Assembly: GCA_965262305.1 (NCBI GenBank)
Contig: CBDHEY010000002.1
Location: forward strand, 1,116,001-1,180,000
Direction of reading: 5' to 3'
DNA length: 64,000 bases
Source: CBDHEY01 sp965262305
Lineage (GTDB): Bacteria; Pseudomonadota; Gammaproteobacteria; Pseudomonadales; Cellvibrionaceae
A model generated the notes under the pieces. It was not told the DNA's origin, did no database searches, and worked only from the letters and a program-made list of their open reading frames with translations. A program made the position numbers and the translations under genes. Positions 18,371 to 27,546 of this stretch are shown one piece after another. Every line of letters starts with the position of its first letter. Position 1 is the first letter of the stretch.

Positions 18371-19888
18371 TTAACAGTGAGCCATCGCTGCTTGTAGCAG
18401 CTGTTCCTGACTTACACTACTAGAATCAAATGTCCCGCCAATTTTTCCTTCACTTAAGACAATGATTCGATCGCTCATACCAATCAACTCAGGCATTTCG
18501 CTTGAAACCATAATAACCGCTTTTCCTTGGTCGGTTAGCTGGTTAACTAGTTCATATACTTCCAGCTTTGCGCCTACATCAATTCCTCTTGTTGGTTCAT
18601 CTAAAAATACAAGAGATGGTTTTGTCATTAATGCTTTAGCTAATACAACTTTTTGTTGGTTCCCTCCAGAAAGTCCACCAACAACACTTTCGAGATTCGG
18701 CGCTTTAATTTTTAAGGAACCAAAAAAATCCAGATTTGTTTTATTTTCTGCATGTTTGTTAATAAACGGGCCCTGAGTAAAATCGTTTAAGGACGCGAGT
18801 GATTCGTTAAATCCAATGTTCTTCTCTAGAACCAGTCCATAACGTTTTCTGTCTTCCGAAACCATCATCATACCCGCTTTTATCGCATCGGAAGGCGAAT
18901 TAGCCATGAAATCCTTTTGTTTGAATTCTATAGACCCAGATGCTTTTTCACCAAAGGCTCCAAAAATATGCATAATAAGTTCCGTGCGACCAGCACCCAT
19001 TAATCCGCCAATCCCGAGTACTTCTCCAGCTCTGACTTCGAGAGAAATGTTATCAAGCCTCTTTAGGCCGCTATTTTTTTCCTTAACGCTTAGATTTTTT
19101 ACTGAAAGAATAGGCAGGCCTGGATGAGAAGCTCTTCGAGGGAAGAGTTCGCTAATATCGCGTCCCACCATTTGACGAATAATTTCAGATTTGTCTATAT
19201 CCGAGATATTCATCGTCGAGATAGATTTGCCATCTCTCAATACGGTGACACGATCACAAATTGCCATCACTTCATCTAATTTGTGAGAAATATAAATGCA
19301 GGTAACGCCTCTACTACGTAATCCTCGAATAATGTCTAGTAGAACTTCTACCTCAGTTTCTGTAAGAGCGGCGGTGGGTTCATCGAGCAACAAAACACGT
19401 GAGTTTTTGAGAAGAGCTTTGACTATCTCAACTAACTGTTGTTGACCGATACCCAAGTCTCCTACCTTAGCCGTTGGGTCTAGTTCAAGATTATATTTTT
19501 CAAGTAAGGCGTTTGCATCGGCATAGACCTTGTGCCAATCTATAGTCCCTAAATTATTTGTTGGCTCGTTACCTAAAAACAAATTTTCTGCGACGGTCAT
19601 TTCACGCACAAGTGCTAATTCTTGATAAATAACGCCTATCCCGGCCTTCTCTGCATCAACAATGTTTTTAAATTGAGTTTTTTTCCCCTCGACAAGTATG
19701 GCTCCTTCATAGGAATCGCTTGGCCATATACCCGAAAGACATTTTATGAGTGTTGATTTTCCTGCACCATTTTCTCCGCACAATGCATGAACTTCACCTT
19801 CGATCAATCCAAAACTAACTTGGCTTAGGGCCTTAATTTCGCCAAATTGCTTCGATAAGTTATCAATAGATAAAATGAGATCGTTCAT
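18371..19888 (-). CDS. xylG: Xylose-type sugar ABC transporter, tandem ATPase
   Basis: This 505-residue protein contains two ABC cassettes, as in XylG, RbsA and MglA. The first half has a full Walker A (GENGAGKST), signature-like LGIGQQQLVEI, and Walker B (VLLLDEPTAAL). The second has the usual degenerate Walker A (GLMGAGRTE), signature LSGGNQQKVVLAKAL and LVFLDEPTRGIDVGAK. The pairing with a XylF-type binding protein 26 bp upstream gives the xylose assignment; the ATPase sequence alone would only say sugar importer. Confidence 0.93.
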   Translation of the reverse strand: MNDLILSIDNLSKQFGEIKALSQVSFGLIEGEVHALCGENGAGKSTLIKCLSGIWPSDSYEGAILVEGKKTQFKNIVDAEKAGIGVIYQELALVREMTVAENLFLGNEPTNNLGTIDWHKVYADANALLEKYNLELDPTAKVGDLGIGQQQLVEIVKALLKNSRVLLLDEPTAALTETEVEVLLDIIRGLRSRGVTCIYISHKLDEVMAICDRVTVLRDGKSISTMNISDIDKSEIIRQMVGRDISELFPRRASHPGLPILSVKNLSVKEKNSGLKRLDNISLEVRAGEVLGIGGLMGAGRTELIMHIFGAFGEKASGSIEFKQKDFMANSPSDAIKAGMMMVSEDRKRYGLVLEKNIGFNESLASLNDFTQGPFINKHAENKTNLDFFGSLKIKAPNLESVVGGLSGGNQQKVVLAKALMTKPSLVFLDEPTRGIDVGAKLEVYELVNQLTDQGKAVIMVSSEMPELIGMSDRIIVLSEGKIGGTFDSSSVSQEQLLQAAMAHC

Positions 19889-19914
19889 TTAGTGATGAAA
19901 CTTATTTTAGTTGG

Positions 19915-20988
19915 TTATTGAGGTTGCGGTTTTTCGTCTAGAGGTGTATTTCTATACACTTCCTCAAAGCTATGAAAACCATCCGCAATTACTGTTTCCT
20001 GGATATTATTTTTATCAACCGCGGTAACTTCTAAAAAAACAGAAGGTACTAGTGTCTTACCATTATCAAGTTCATCCTTGGCAAAAATCGGTTTGCCTGA
20101 TGCGAGTTTTACCGCTAATTCTGCTGCGTGAGTCGCTAATTGTTTAACTGGTTTATAAATGGTCATGGATTGTAAACCATCAACAATACGCTGCGAAGCT
20201 GCGAGCTCTGCATCCTGTCCAGTGACAATAACTTTTCCGGCCAATCCCTCTTCTTTTAATGCTTGAATAGCACCGCCAGCGGTACCATCATTAGATGCTA
20301 AAATCGCGACGAAGTCATGTCCATGATTAGTAATGGCTGCATTAGTAATTTGCTTAGCAACTTGAGGTTGCCAGTCAGTCGCCCAATCTTCATGAATAAC
20401 CGTGATTGCTCCCTTATCAATATAGGGTTTTAATATATTGTCTTGTCCTTGTTTAAAGAGTTTCGCGTTGTTATCTGTAGGTGCACCATAAATACGAATG
20501 ATTTTTCCTTTGCCATCTAATTTGTTCACCAGATATTGCGCTTGAGCTTCCCCCACTTTTACATTATCAAAGGTTACATATAGATCCAGATCACTATCTG
20601 TGATTAACCGATCATATGCAATTACCGGGATATCTGCTTCGTGAGCATTGCGAACTGCCTGTGCCATCGCTGCACCATCATGAGGAATAATAACGATGGC
20701 ATCTACGCCATCACTTATAAAAGAGTTAACATCCCTTAATTGAACAGTGTCGTCACTATTGGCAGAATTGACTTTTACTTTGACTCCAAGAGATTCTGCT
20801 TTTGCGACAAACAGATCTCGGTCGACCTGCCATCTGGCTTCTTTTAGAGTATCCATAGATAATCCAATGACAATAGAATTATCTATGGCGTGATTTTGAA
20901 CATTTTTATGTCCTTGAGCAATGACGATGCCGATTGTGATACTCAGTAAGAGAGATAAGCTAGTAAGAAGAATGTGTGTATTTTTCAT
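19915..20988 (-). CDS. xylF: Xylose-type periplasmic sugar-binding protein
   Basis: A secreted binding protein of 357 residues with an N-terminal signal peptide (THILLTSLSLLLSITIGIVIA). The mature part reads like XylF: IGLSMDTLKEARWQVDRDLF, DGVDAIVIIPHDG, VIAYDRLI, YVTFDNVKVGEAQA and ILASNDGTAGGAI, with VTGQDAE in the C-terminal lobe. Those segments line the sugar pocket in the family. It is the promoter-proximal gene of xylFGH. No xylA, xylB or xylR lies in this window, so sugar catabolism must be encoded elsewhere, or the substrate differs from xylose. Confidence 0.9.
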   Translation of the reverse strand: MKNTHILLTSLSLLLSITIGIVIAQGHKNVQNHAIDNSIVIGLSMDTLKEARWQVDRDLFVAKAESLGVKVKVNSANSDDTVQLRDVNSFISDGVDAIVIIPHDGAAMAQAVRNAHEADIPVIAYDRLITDSDLDLYVTFDNVKVGEAQAQYLVNKLDGKGKIIRIYGAPTDNNAKLFKQGQDNILKPYIDKGAITVIHEDWATDWQPQVAKQITNAAITNHGHDFVAILASNDGTAGGAIQALKEEGLAGKVIVTGQDAELAASQRIVDGLQSMTIYKPVKQLATHAAELAVKLASGKPIFAKDELDNGKTLVPSVFLEVTAVDKNNIQETVIADGFHSFEEVYRNTPLDEKPQPQ

Positions 20989-21149
20989 GGGTGAATCCGC
21001 AATAAGCTAGCTCTTGTCGTTTTAAGTTATTGTTGAATGATTCTATCATGAATATGTCGAATGAAATTGTATATTGTTGCTCTACTAGCTGTACTTTTGA
21101 TCAAATTATCGTGCGCTTGTTTTGAGAATTAATTTGTAACGAGGTGTTA

Positions 21150-21983
21150 ATGCGGTTAACCAAAAATTTAATCTTGACCTTTTTAGCAATGTCTTTCTCA
21201 TGCCAATTGGCATTTGGTTCAAAGATTGAAATCACTGGTCGTTGGGTTCAAGGTGCTTTGCTATACGGTAAAGTCGATCCAGGTTCTAAAATTAATATTT
21301 TTGAACGAGAGGTTTATGTTGACCAACAAGGGTCTTTTGTATTTGGGCTAGGCCGTGATACAAAACCTCTAATAAATGTCATGCTGGAAACCCCAAATGG
21401 GGAAAAACTGGTTCATACGTTTTCAGTTGAACAAAGAAAATACGATTTGCAGAAAATTGAAGGTGTTGAAAAAAAATACGTTTCGCCACCTAAAACTGTA
21501 TTGGAACGCATCAAAAAAGACAATTTGATGGTTCGGAAGGCGAGACAAACCTTTCGTACTAACAATGAGTTTGCTTCAGGGTTTGTGATGCCGGCAAAGG
21601 GGAGAATTACAGGCGTTTATGGAAGTCAGCGTGTTTTTAATGGTGTCCCTAAGCGACCTCACTATGGTTTAGACATTGCCGGGCCGGAAGGCGCTCCAGT
21701 CATTGCGCCTGCTTCAGGGCAGGTAACCTTGGTACACGAAAATATGTATTATTCGGGTGGAACACTCATTGTTGACCACGGGCAAGGTGTTTCTTCTACC
21801 TTTATTCACTTGAGCAAAATCCATGTAGTGGAAGGCGAGTTTGTCGATACGGGCGCTTTAATTGCTGAAATTGGTGCCACTGGTCGGGTCACCGGTCCTC
21901 ATTTAGATTGGAGAGTAAATTGGTTTCAACAAAGGTTAGATCCAGCATTATTACTTGAAGATAAGAAGAGGGTTGGTCATTAG
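21150..21983 (+). CDS. Exported M23 (LytM-like) peptidase
   Basis: A 277-residue secreted protein with a signal peptide (LTKNLILTFLAMSFSCQLAFG), an N-terminal beta domain and a C-terminal LytM fold. The zinc-site motif HYGLD is present, but the second motif reads GPHLDW rather than HxH, so an Asp sits where LytM has a zinc-binding His. I recall the same HLDW form in related gammaproteobacterial proteins, so it is probably a subfamily trait. Likely role: peptidoglycan hydrolysis or regulation of it. I chose ATG 21150 because GAGG at 21141-21144 is well spaced; GTG 21144 overlaps that site. Confidence 0.87.
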   Translation: MRLTKNLILTFLAMSFSCQLAFGSKIEITGRWVQGALLYGKVDPGSKINIFEREVYVDQQGSFVFGLGRDTKPLINVMLETPNGEKLVHTFSVEQRKYDLQKIEGVEKKYVSPPKTVLERIKKDNLMVRKARQTFRTNNEFASGFVMPAKGRITGVYGSQRVFNGVPKRPHYGLDIAGPEGAPVIAPASGQVTLVHENMYYSGGTLIVDHGQGVSSTFIHLSKIHVVEGEFVDTGALIAEIGATGRVTGPHLDWRVNWFQQRLDPALLLEDKKRVGH

Positions 21984-22077
21984 CGAATAACCACACCGGT
22001 TTTAGAGACAATAGGGATGTCTTCAGTTACTATATGCGTCCTTGAAAATATATGATTTTTAAACGAATTTATTAAAG

Positions 22078-22272
22078 ATGTTAGATCAAAAACTTTTGAG
22101 TATACTCGTTTGTCCCGTCAGTAAGGCACCATTAATTTACGATAGAGATAATCAAGAGTTAGTTTGTGTTGCTAGTGGGCTTGCGTATCCTATTCGTGAC
22201 GATATTCCGGTCATGCTGGAAGAAGAAGCACGCGAGATATCGCTTGAAGAAAAAGAAAAATTTACCCAGTAA
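22078..22272 (+). CDS. Trm112 family small protein (YcaR-like)
   Basis: A 64-residue protein with the Trm112/YcaR pattern: LLSILVCPVSKAPLIYD, a Tyr/Leu-rich middle (CVASGLAYPIRDDIPVML) and an acidic tail. In the zinc-ribbon form there are Cys pairs; here only single Cys residues remain (C12 and C27 region), as in the YcaR branch. It is usually found near lpxK-kdsB, but here it precedes a HIT-family gene by 15 bp. The function of this branch is not settled. Confidence 0.85.
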   Translation: MLDQKLLSILVCPVSKAPLIYDRDNQELVCVASGLAYPIRDDIPVMLEEEAREISLEEKEKFTQ

Positions 22273-22287
22273 TTGTTTGGAAAAATG

Positions 22288-22641
22288 ATGTCTGAAACCA
22301 CCTTATTTACAAAAATCATTGAGGGCGAAATTGCTGCAGATGTGCTTTATGAAGACGAGGTTTGTATTTGCATCAAAGACATTAGTCCCCAAGCGCCAAC
22401 ACATGTCCTTGTCATTCCCCGAAAGCCTATACCAAAACTTTCTGATGCCACTAAAGATGATAAAGCCATTTTAGGGCACATCATGCTTTCAGTCGGAGAT
22501 ATCGCAAGAAATCTCGGTGTTGAAGAAGCCTTTAGAGTTGTTATAAATAATGGTTCAGCTGCCGGGCAAACTGTATTTCATTTGCATTTGCATATTTTGG
22601 CGAATAAGCAATTCGAAGAAGATTCCTTGGGTATGCAATAA
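22288..22641 (+). CDS. hinT: HIT family protein (HinT-like purine nucleoside phosphoramidase)
   Basis: This 117-residue protein carries the histidine-triad signature in VFHLHLHIL (alternating His and hydrophobic residues) and the family start SETTLFTKIIEGEI. HinT hydrolyses AMP-lysine-type phosphoramidates. I chose ATG 22288, which is six bases after GGA and gives the standard N-terminus; ATG 22285 and TTG 22273 are in frame but less likely. The gene is 15 bp after the Trm112-like gene. Confidence 0.9.
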   Translation: MSETTLFTKIIEGEIAADVLYEDEVCICIKDISPQAPTHVLVIPRKPIPKLSDATKDDKAILGHIMLSVGDIARNLGVEEAFRVVINNGSAAGQTVFHLHLHILANKQFEEDSLGMQ

Positions 22642-22754
22642 TTAGCGAAATAACGTAGTAGCCAATGTTCAATTTTGAGTCTTCCGGATTTATCTGTGAA
22701 TTAAATAGGGTCTAATTGCGCTTTAAAAAGCGAACCTTGTATGAGTTTTATTTT

Positions 22755-25361
22755 ATGAGTTTTATGAAGAGTGCCGAAATTCGAAAGGCGTTTTTAAACT
22801 ATTTTGAGGGTAAAGGGCATTCTATTGTTCCAAGCAGTTCTTTGATACCTGGAAACGACCCGACTTTACTATTCACTAATGCTGGCATGGTGCAATTTAA
22901 AGATGTCTTTCTTGGCTCTGATAAAAGAGTTTACTCTCGTGCATGCAGTTCTCAGCGGTGTGTTCGCGCTGGAGGTAAACACAATGACCTTGAAAATGTA
23001 GGGTATACGGCTCGTCACCACACTTTTTTCGAAATGCTGGGCAATTTCAGTTTTGGCGATTATTTCAAACGAGATGCAATTCACTTTGGTTGGGAGTTCT
23101 TGACGGAAGTTCTAGGTTTACCTCCAGAGCGACTATGGGTCACTGTCCATATATCTGACGACGAAGCTGCAGATATTTGGCTCAAGGAACTAGGGGTAAG
23201 TGCGGAAAGGTTCTCGCGTTTGGATGAGGATAATTTTTGGCAGATGGGTGATACTGGTCCTTGTGGTCCGAGTTCAGAAATTTTTTATGATCATGGTGAA
23301 GATGTTCCTGGAGGTCCGCCGGGTAGTGAAAATGATGATTTAGATCGATATATTGAAATCTGGAATCTTGTTTTTATGCAATATGAGCGTCAAGTTGACG
23401 GGAGTTTGGTTCCATTACCAAAACCGTCCGTTGACACAGGCATGGGCTTGGAAAGAATTGCTGCTGTTAAACAAGGCGTGCATGCCAACTACGAAATCGA
23501 TTTGTTCCAAGCTTTGCTTAAAGCTGCAGCCGAATCTACAAATAGTTCGGAAGCCGATAGTAAATCCCTACGTGTTATTGCGGACCACATTCGTTCATGC
23601 TCATTTTTGATTTCAGATGGTGTGCTTCCATCTAATGAAGGCCGAGGTTATGTGCTCCGTCGCATCATCAGACGAGCAATTCGTCATGGTAATAAACTTG
23701 GGCAGAAGCAAACTTTCTTTTATAAAATGGTGTCAGCTCTTGTTGAGCAAATGGGTGATGCTTACCCCGAATTGAAAGACAAGCAATCAATTATTGAAAA
23801 AGTATTACTTGGTGAAGAAGAGCAGTTCGCAAAAACCCTAGAGAAGGGCATGGCAGTTTTAAATAATGCGCTTGAAAGTTTAACTGGTGAGGAAATCTCC
23901 GGTGAGCTGGTATTTACTTTATATGATACCTATGGGTTTCCTGTGGACCTTACCAACGATATTGCTCGAGAGAAAAATCTCTCTATTGATATTGCTGGAT
24001 ATGAAGCCTTGATGGGGGCACAGCGTGAACGTGCCCGAGCGTCTGGTGCGTTTAAAGTGGACTATACCGATGCAATAAATATCGATGGTGAAACAGAATT
24101 TCTTGGTTATCACGGCACGAAAGACGAGGGTACAGTCTTATCGATTTTTCGATCGGCTGATGATACACCGCAATTATTCGAAGGCGAGGAAGGTATCATT
24201 GTTTTAGACCGTACTCCATTTTATGGAGAGTCAGGCGGGCAAGTTGGTGATACTGGTATTCTTGTTTCTGGTGATTCAAAATTCCAGGTTCGAGATTGTC
24301 AAAAAAATGGATCTAATCATATCCATATAGGAAAGGTTCTAAAGGGCAGTTTTAAGGCAGGAGATCCGGTGTCAGCGAGTGTAGACGATGAGGTTCGTTT
24401 AGCTACAGCTCAAAATCATTCCGCTACACATTTGCTGCACGCAGCTTTGCGAGAAATATTAGGGGATCATGTCACGCAAAAAGGTTCTCTCGTTGATTCC
24501 GAAAAGTTACGCTTTGATTTTTCTCATTCAGAAGCGGTAAATGAAGACGAGCTCGAAGCTATTTCAAACCTTGTAAACGAACAAATTCGAAACAACACAG
24601 AAGTGACCACTGACTTGTGCGATATGGATTCTGCAAAAGAAAAGGGCGCTATGATGCTTTTCGGAGAGAAATATGGTGATCAAGTAAGAGTGTTGTCTAT
24701 GGGTGGCGGCTTTTCTGTAGAGCTTTGTGGAGGTACTCACGTCTCGCGCACAGGTGATATAGGTTTATTGCGCATCACTTCAGAATCTGGCATAGCTGCA
24801 GGTGTTCGACGTATCGAAGCTGTTACTGGAAAAGCGGCTATCGGAATAATGAATGAATCGGAGCGCACTCTTGATCTAGTAGCTAAGTTGCTAAAGACTT
24901 CACAGTCGGGTGTCGTCGACAAAATTCAAACAACACTCGCTAATTTGAGATCTGTCGAGAAAGAATTAGCGTCGGTAAAATCTAAGCTGGCGGCATCTTC
25001 TGCTGATGATTGGTTAAAAGAGGCTACGGATGTTTCTGGCATTCGAATTTTAGCTAAAGTTTTGGATGGTGTAGATGCGAAATCGTTAAGAGATACGGTC
25101 GATCAACTTAAAAATAAACTAGGTACATCCGCGGTATTTTTAGCAACTGTAAATGATGGAAAAATCTCTCTTGTTGCTGGCGTGACAAAAGATGCCACTG
25201 ACCGTATAAAAGCGGGTGATATAGTAAAGCATGTTGCAGAAAAAATTGGTGGTAAAGGCGGTGGACGGCCCGATATGGCACAAGGAGGTGGGTCAGATAT
25301 AAATGCACTTCCTGGCGCCATAAAATCGCTGTTGGCATGGGTTGAGAGCCTTTTAACGTAA
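22755..25361 (+). CDS. alaS: Alanine--tRNA ligase
   Basis: AlaS charges tRNA-Ala and edits mischarged Ser and Gly. Domains in order: class II catalytic core (AEIRKAFLNYF, GNDPTLLFTNAGM, DTGPCGPSSEIF), a tRNA-recognition region, the editing domain with HSATHLLHAALRE, CGGTHVSRTGDIG completing the zinc site, and the C-Ala domain ending in GRPDMAQGGGSD. The 868-residue length is normal. Two starts are possible: ATG 22755 (MSFMKSAE...) or ATG 22764. The first overlaps the stop of a five-codon frame (ATGA), which is why I prefer it. lysC and csrA follow, as in pseudomonads. Confidence 0.96.
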   Translation: MSFMKSAEIRKAFLNYFEGKGHSIVPSSSLIPGNDPTLLFTNAGMVQFKDVFLGSDKRVYSRACSSQRCVRAGGKHNDLENVGYTARHHTFFEMLGNFSFGDYFKRDAIHFGWEFLTEVLGLPPERLWVTVHISDDEAADIWLKELGVSAERFSRLDEDNFWQMGDTGPCGPSSEIFYDHGEDVPGGPPGSENDDLDRYIEIWNLVFMQYERQVDGSLVPLPKPSVDTGMGLERIAAVKQGVHANYEIDLFQALLKAAAESTNSSEADSKSLRVIADHIRSCSFLISDGVLPSNEGRGYVLRRIIRRAIRHGNKLGQKQTFFYKMVSALVEQMGDAYPELKDKQSIIEKVLLGEEEQFAKTLEKGMAVLNNALESLTGEEISGELVFTLYDTYGFPVDLTNDIAREKNLSIDIAGYEALMGAQRERARASGAFKVDYTDAINIDGETEFLGYHGTKDEGTVLSIFRSADDTPQLFEGEEGIIVLDRTPFYGESGGQVGDTGILVSGDSKFQVRDCQKNGSNHIHIGKVLKGSFKAGDPVSASVDDEVRLATAQNHSATHLLHAALREILGDHVTQKGSLVDSEKLRFDFSHSEAVNEDELEAISNLVNEQIRNNTEVTTDLCDMDSAKEKGAMMLFGEKYGDQVRVLSMGGGFSVELCGGTHVSRTGDIGLLRITSESGIAAGVRRIEAVTGKAAIGIMNESERTLDLVAKLLKTSQSGVVDKIQTTLANLRSVEKELASVKSKLAASSADDWLKEATDVSGIRILAKVLDGVDAKSLRDTVDQLKNKLGTSAVFLATVNDGKISLVAGVTKDATDRIKAGDIVKHVAEKIGGKGGGRPDMAQGGGSDINALPGAIKSLLAWVESLLT

Positions 25362-25387
25362 ATATTTAATTAATCTTTAAATTAGAG

Positions 25388-25416
25388 TTAACATTTTGAT
25401 TCATTTGGTGTTTAAT
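25388..25416 (+). promoter_or_regulatory. Predicted sigma-70 promoter of lysC
   Basis: TTAACA (-35, 5/6) at 25388-25393 and TTTAAT (-10, 5/6) at 25411-25416 are separated by 17 bases and followed by a GC-rich stretch (GGCGCCCC). It lies 49 bp before the lysC start, between alaS and lysC. No lysine riboswitch fold is apparent in the short leader. Confidence 0.55.
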
Positions 25417-25464
25417 GGCGCCCCTTTTCGGAACTCAAAAATAGATTAAGGTTTCGAATAGATA

Positions 25465-26691
25465 ATGGGCTTATATGTTCAAAAGTTTGGTGGCACATCA
25501 GTAGGAACCATTGAACGCATAAAACTAGTTGCCGAAAAAATCGCCAAGTTTAGAAAGAATGGTGATGATTTAGTTGTTGTTGTCTCTGCAATGAGTGGAG
25601 AAACGAACAGGCTGATTGGTTTGGCGCATGAAATTCAAGATGAGCCTGATACCCGGGAAATGGACGTATTGGTTTCTACAGGGGAGCAGGTCACAATTGC
25701 GCTGTTATGCATGGCGCTAAAAGAGCTTGGTTGTGTAGCGAAGTCTTATACTGGTGGACAGGTTAAGATATTAACTGATTTAGCGCATACCAAAGCTAGA
25801 ATCTTAGATATCGAAATAGAATCGATTAAATCTGATCTAGCATCTGGTCATGTCGTTGTGGTTGCTGGTTTTCAAGGTGTGGCTCAAAACGGTGAGATTA
25901 CCACATTAGGTCGTGGAGGCTCTGATACCACTGGCGTTGCTTTGGCAACAGCTTTGGATGCTGATGAGTGTCAAATTTATACGGATGTAGATGGTGTGTA
26001 TACCACTGACCCTCGAGTCGAGCCGGCGGCTCGACGTTTGGATAGCATAACTTTTGAAGAGATGCTCGAAATGGCGAGTCTTGGTTCAAAAGTTTTGCAA
26101 ATTAGAGCGGTGGAATTTGCAGGTAAATATCGTGTTCCTTTGCGTGTTTTATCTACTTTTGAAGATGGTCCAGGAACACTTATCTCGCTTGAAGAAGAAG
26201 GAGTAAGTATGGAGCAACCTGTCGTTTCCGGGATTGCTTTTAACAAAGATGAAGCTAAGGTCACGGTTATTGGGCTTCCTGACAAGCCGGGGATAGCATC
26301 TAGAGTACTGTCTGCAGTAGGTGATCAAAACATCGAAATCGATGTGATAGTGCAGAACGCGGCAGCAGATAGCTCAAATGATTTGACGTTTACGGTTAAT
26401 CGCGCAGAAGTATTGAAGGCGCGAGGAATTTTGGAAGCGTTAATCAAAGATATTGGAGCTAAGTCTGTCATAACTGACGATAAAATAGTGAAAGTGTCCA
26501 TTGTCGGTGTGGGAATGCGTTCGCATGCAGGGGTCGCATCTAAGATGTTTCGTGCTCTAGGAGACGAAAATATCAATATTTTGATGATTACAACGTCTGA
26601 AATAAAAATTTCTGTAATTATCGAGGAGCGATATCTTGAACTTGCGGTTAGGTCATTGCATGATGCCTTTGGCTTACATGAAAAAGAGTAA
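25465..26691 (+). CDS. lysC: Aspartate kinase
   Basis: This is a 408-residue monofunctional aspartokinase, the first step to lysine, threonine and methionine. The kinase domain opens with VQKFGGTSVG and includes STGEQVTIALL, VAGFQG, TLGRGGSDTTGVALA and YTDVDGVYTTDPR. Two ACT regulatory domains follow from about residue 265 (VTVIGLPDKPGIASRVL and VSIVGVGMRSHAGVASKMF). The length matches the alpha subunit of heteromeric aspartokinases in pseudomonads; an internal beta start is possible but not verified. It is placed between alaS and csrA. Confidence 0.96.
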   Translation: MGLYVQKFGGTSVGTIERIKLVAEKIAKFRKNGDDLVVVVSAMSGETNRLIGLAHEIQDEPDTREMDVLVSTGEQVTIALLCMALKELGCVAKSYTGGQVKILTDLAHTKARILDIEIESIKSDLASGHVVVVAGFQGVAQNGEITTLGRGGSDTTGVALATALDADECQIYTDVDGVYTTDPRVEPAARRLDSITFEEMLEMASLGSKVLQIRAVEFAGKYRVPLRVLSTFEDGPGTLISLEEEGVSMEQPVVSGIAFNKDEAKVTVIGLPDKPGIASRVLSAVGDQNIEIDVIVQNAAADSSNDLTFTVNRAEVLKARGILEALIKDIGAKSVITDDKIVKVSIVGVGMRSHAGVASKMFRALGDENINILMITTSEIKISVIIEERYLELAVRSLHDAFGLHEKE

Positions 26692-26839
26692 AAACTAGGT
26701 GAATATTCGTTAACTTGTTAACAGAATGGCGCATAAATTGTTTTTATGTTGTATTATAGATATTTTTTAAGTGTGCATTAATCCATAAAAAATGTGTGCT
26801 TAATTACGTTATAGTGGATGATTAATCGGTCAATATTGT

Positions 26840-26868
26840 TTGACTACCCTGCGAAGATTAATTATTAA
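26840..26868 (+). promoter_or_regulatory. Predicted promoter of csrA
   Basis: TTGACT (5/6) at 26840-26845 and TATTAA (4/6) at 26863-26868 are 17 bases apart, which would start a leader of about 36 bases before the csrA ATG at 26911. The ribosome site AGGTAGGAGA contains the GGA core that CsrA itself binds, so self-repression is possible. Confidence 0.5.
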
Positions 26869-26910
26869 ATAGCCACTGAATTCATTGGAAGCAGGTAGGA
26901 GAAAAACTTA

Positions 26911-27108
26911 ATGCTAATATTAACTCGTCGAATCGGTGAGACTTTAATGGTTGGTGATGACGTGACTGTTACAGTGCTTGGCGTTAAAGGCAACCAGGTA
27001 CGTATTGGTGTAAACGCGCCAAAAGAAATTGCAGTGCATCGTGAAGAAATCTACGAAAGAATCCAAAGAGAGAAACAACAACCTGGTGGTGAGCCCGGAA
27101 ACAGTTAA
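26911..27108 (+). CDS. csrA: Carbon storage regulator CsrA/RsmA
   Basis: CsrA is a small dimeric RNA-binding protein that represses translation by covering GGA-containing ribosome sites. The 65-residue sequence shows the conserved LILTRRIGETLMVGDDVTV beta strands, the NAPKEIAVHREEIYERI helix region with the RNA-contacting Arg44-type residue, and a variable tail. Its position after lysC and before tRNA-Ser matches other gammaproteobacteria. Given the c-di-GMP genes downstream, CsrA probably influences biofilm genes, but nothing here proves which. Confidence 0.97.
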   Translation: MLILTRRIGETLMVGDDVTVTVLGVKGNQVRIGVNAPKEIAVHREEIYERIQREKQQPGGEPGNS

Positions 27109-27205
27109 ACGCTGGTTCTAGTTTCAATTAGTTTTACTCTATCCAAACTAATCATATTGCCAAAAGCATCAGATTAGTTTCATTAAAAAATTAAGATTTG
27201 AATAG

Positions 27206-27233
27206 TTGAATTCAGCGGTGTAATTGTTATTAT
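27206..27233 (+). promoter_or_regulatory. Predicted stringent-type promoter of tRNA-Ser
   Basis: TTGAAT at 27206-27211 and TATTAT at 27228-27233 with a 16-base spacer are followed by the GC-rich discriminator GCCGCCCGC, typical of growth-rate-controlled stable RNA promoters. It lies 50 bp before the tRNA. Confidence 0.55.
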
Positions 27234-27283
27234 GCCGCCCGCTAGAGCAATGCTTTTTATTGCATAGCAAATTTGTTTAAAAT

Positions 27284-27374
27284 GGAGAGATGGCCGAGTG
27301 GCCGAAGGCGCTCCCCTGCTAAGGGAGTATACCCTAACCCGGTATCGAGGGTTCGAATCCCTCTCTCTCCGCCA
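27284..27374 (+). tRNA. tRNA-Ser (anticodon GCT)
   Basis: The 91-base sequence folds as a class II tRNA: acceptor GGAGAGA with TCTCTCC, anticodon stem CTCCC/GGGAG with loop CTGCTAA (anticodon GCT at 27318-27320), a long variable arm, T-loop GTTCGAATC and encoded CCA. It reads AGC/AGU serine codons. Confidence 0.97.
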
Positions 27375-27546
27375 TCATTTCAATCTTCTTACTTGTTTCA
27401 TGTTACCTAATAGTTATCAACTGCGATTAGGTATTAACTCTCGTATTACCCTTCGGTAGTTTCGTGTACTGCTAGTCACTAAAAACATTTTAGTCCGAGT
27501 TTGTTAAGCAAGTCATTCTATGGAAAGGGTCTTGATCTCGACTTAT

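Noticed and set aside
25362..25464. Lysine riboswitch before lysC
   Set aside because: The leader after the predicted promoter is under 50 bases and lacks the conserved core.
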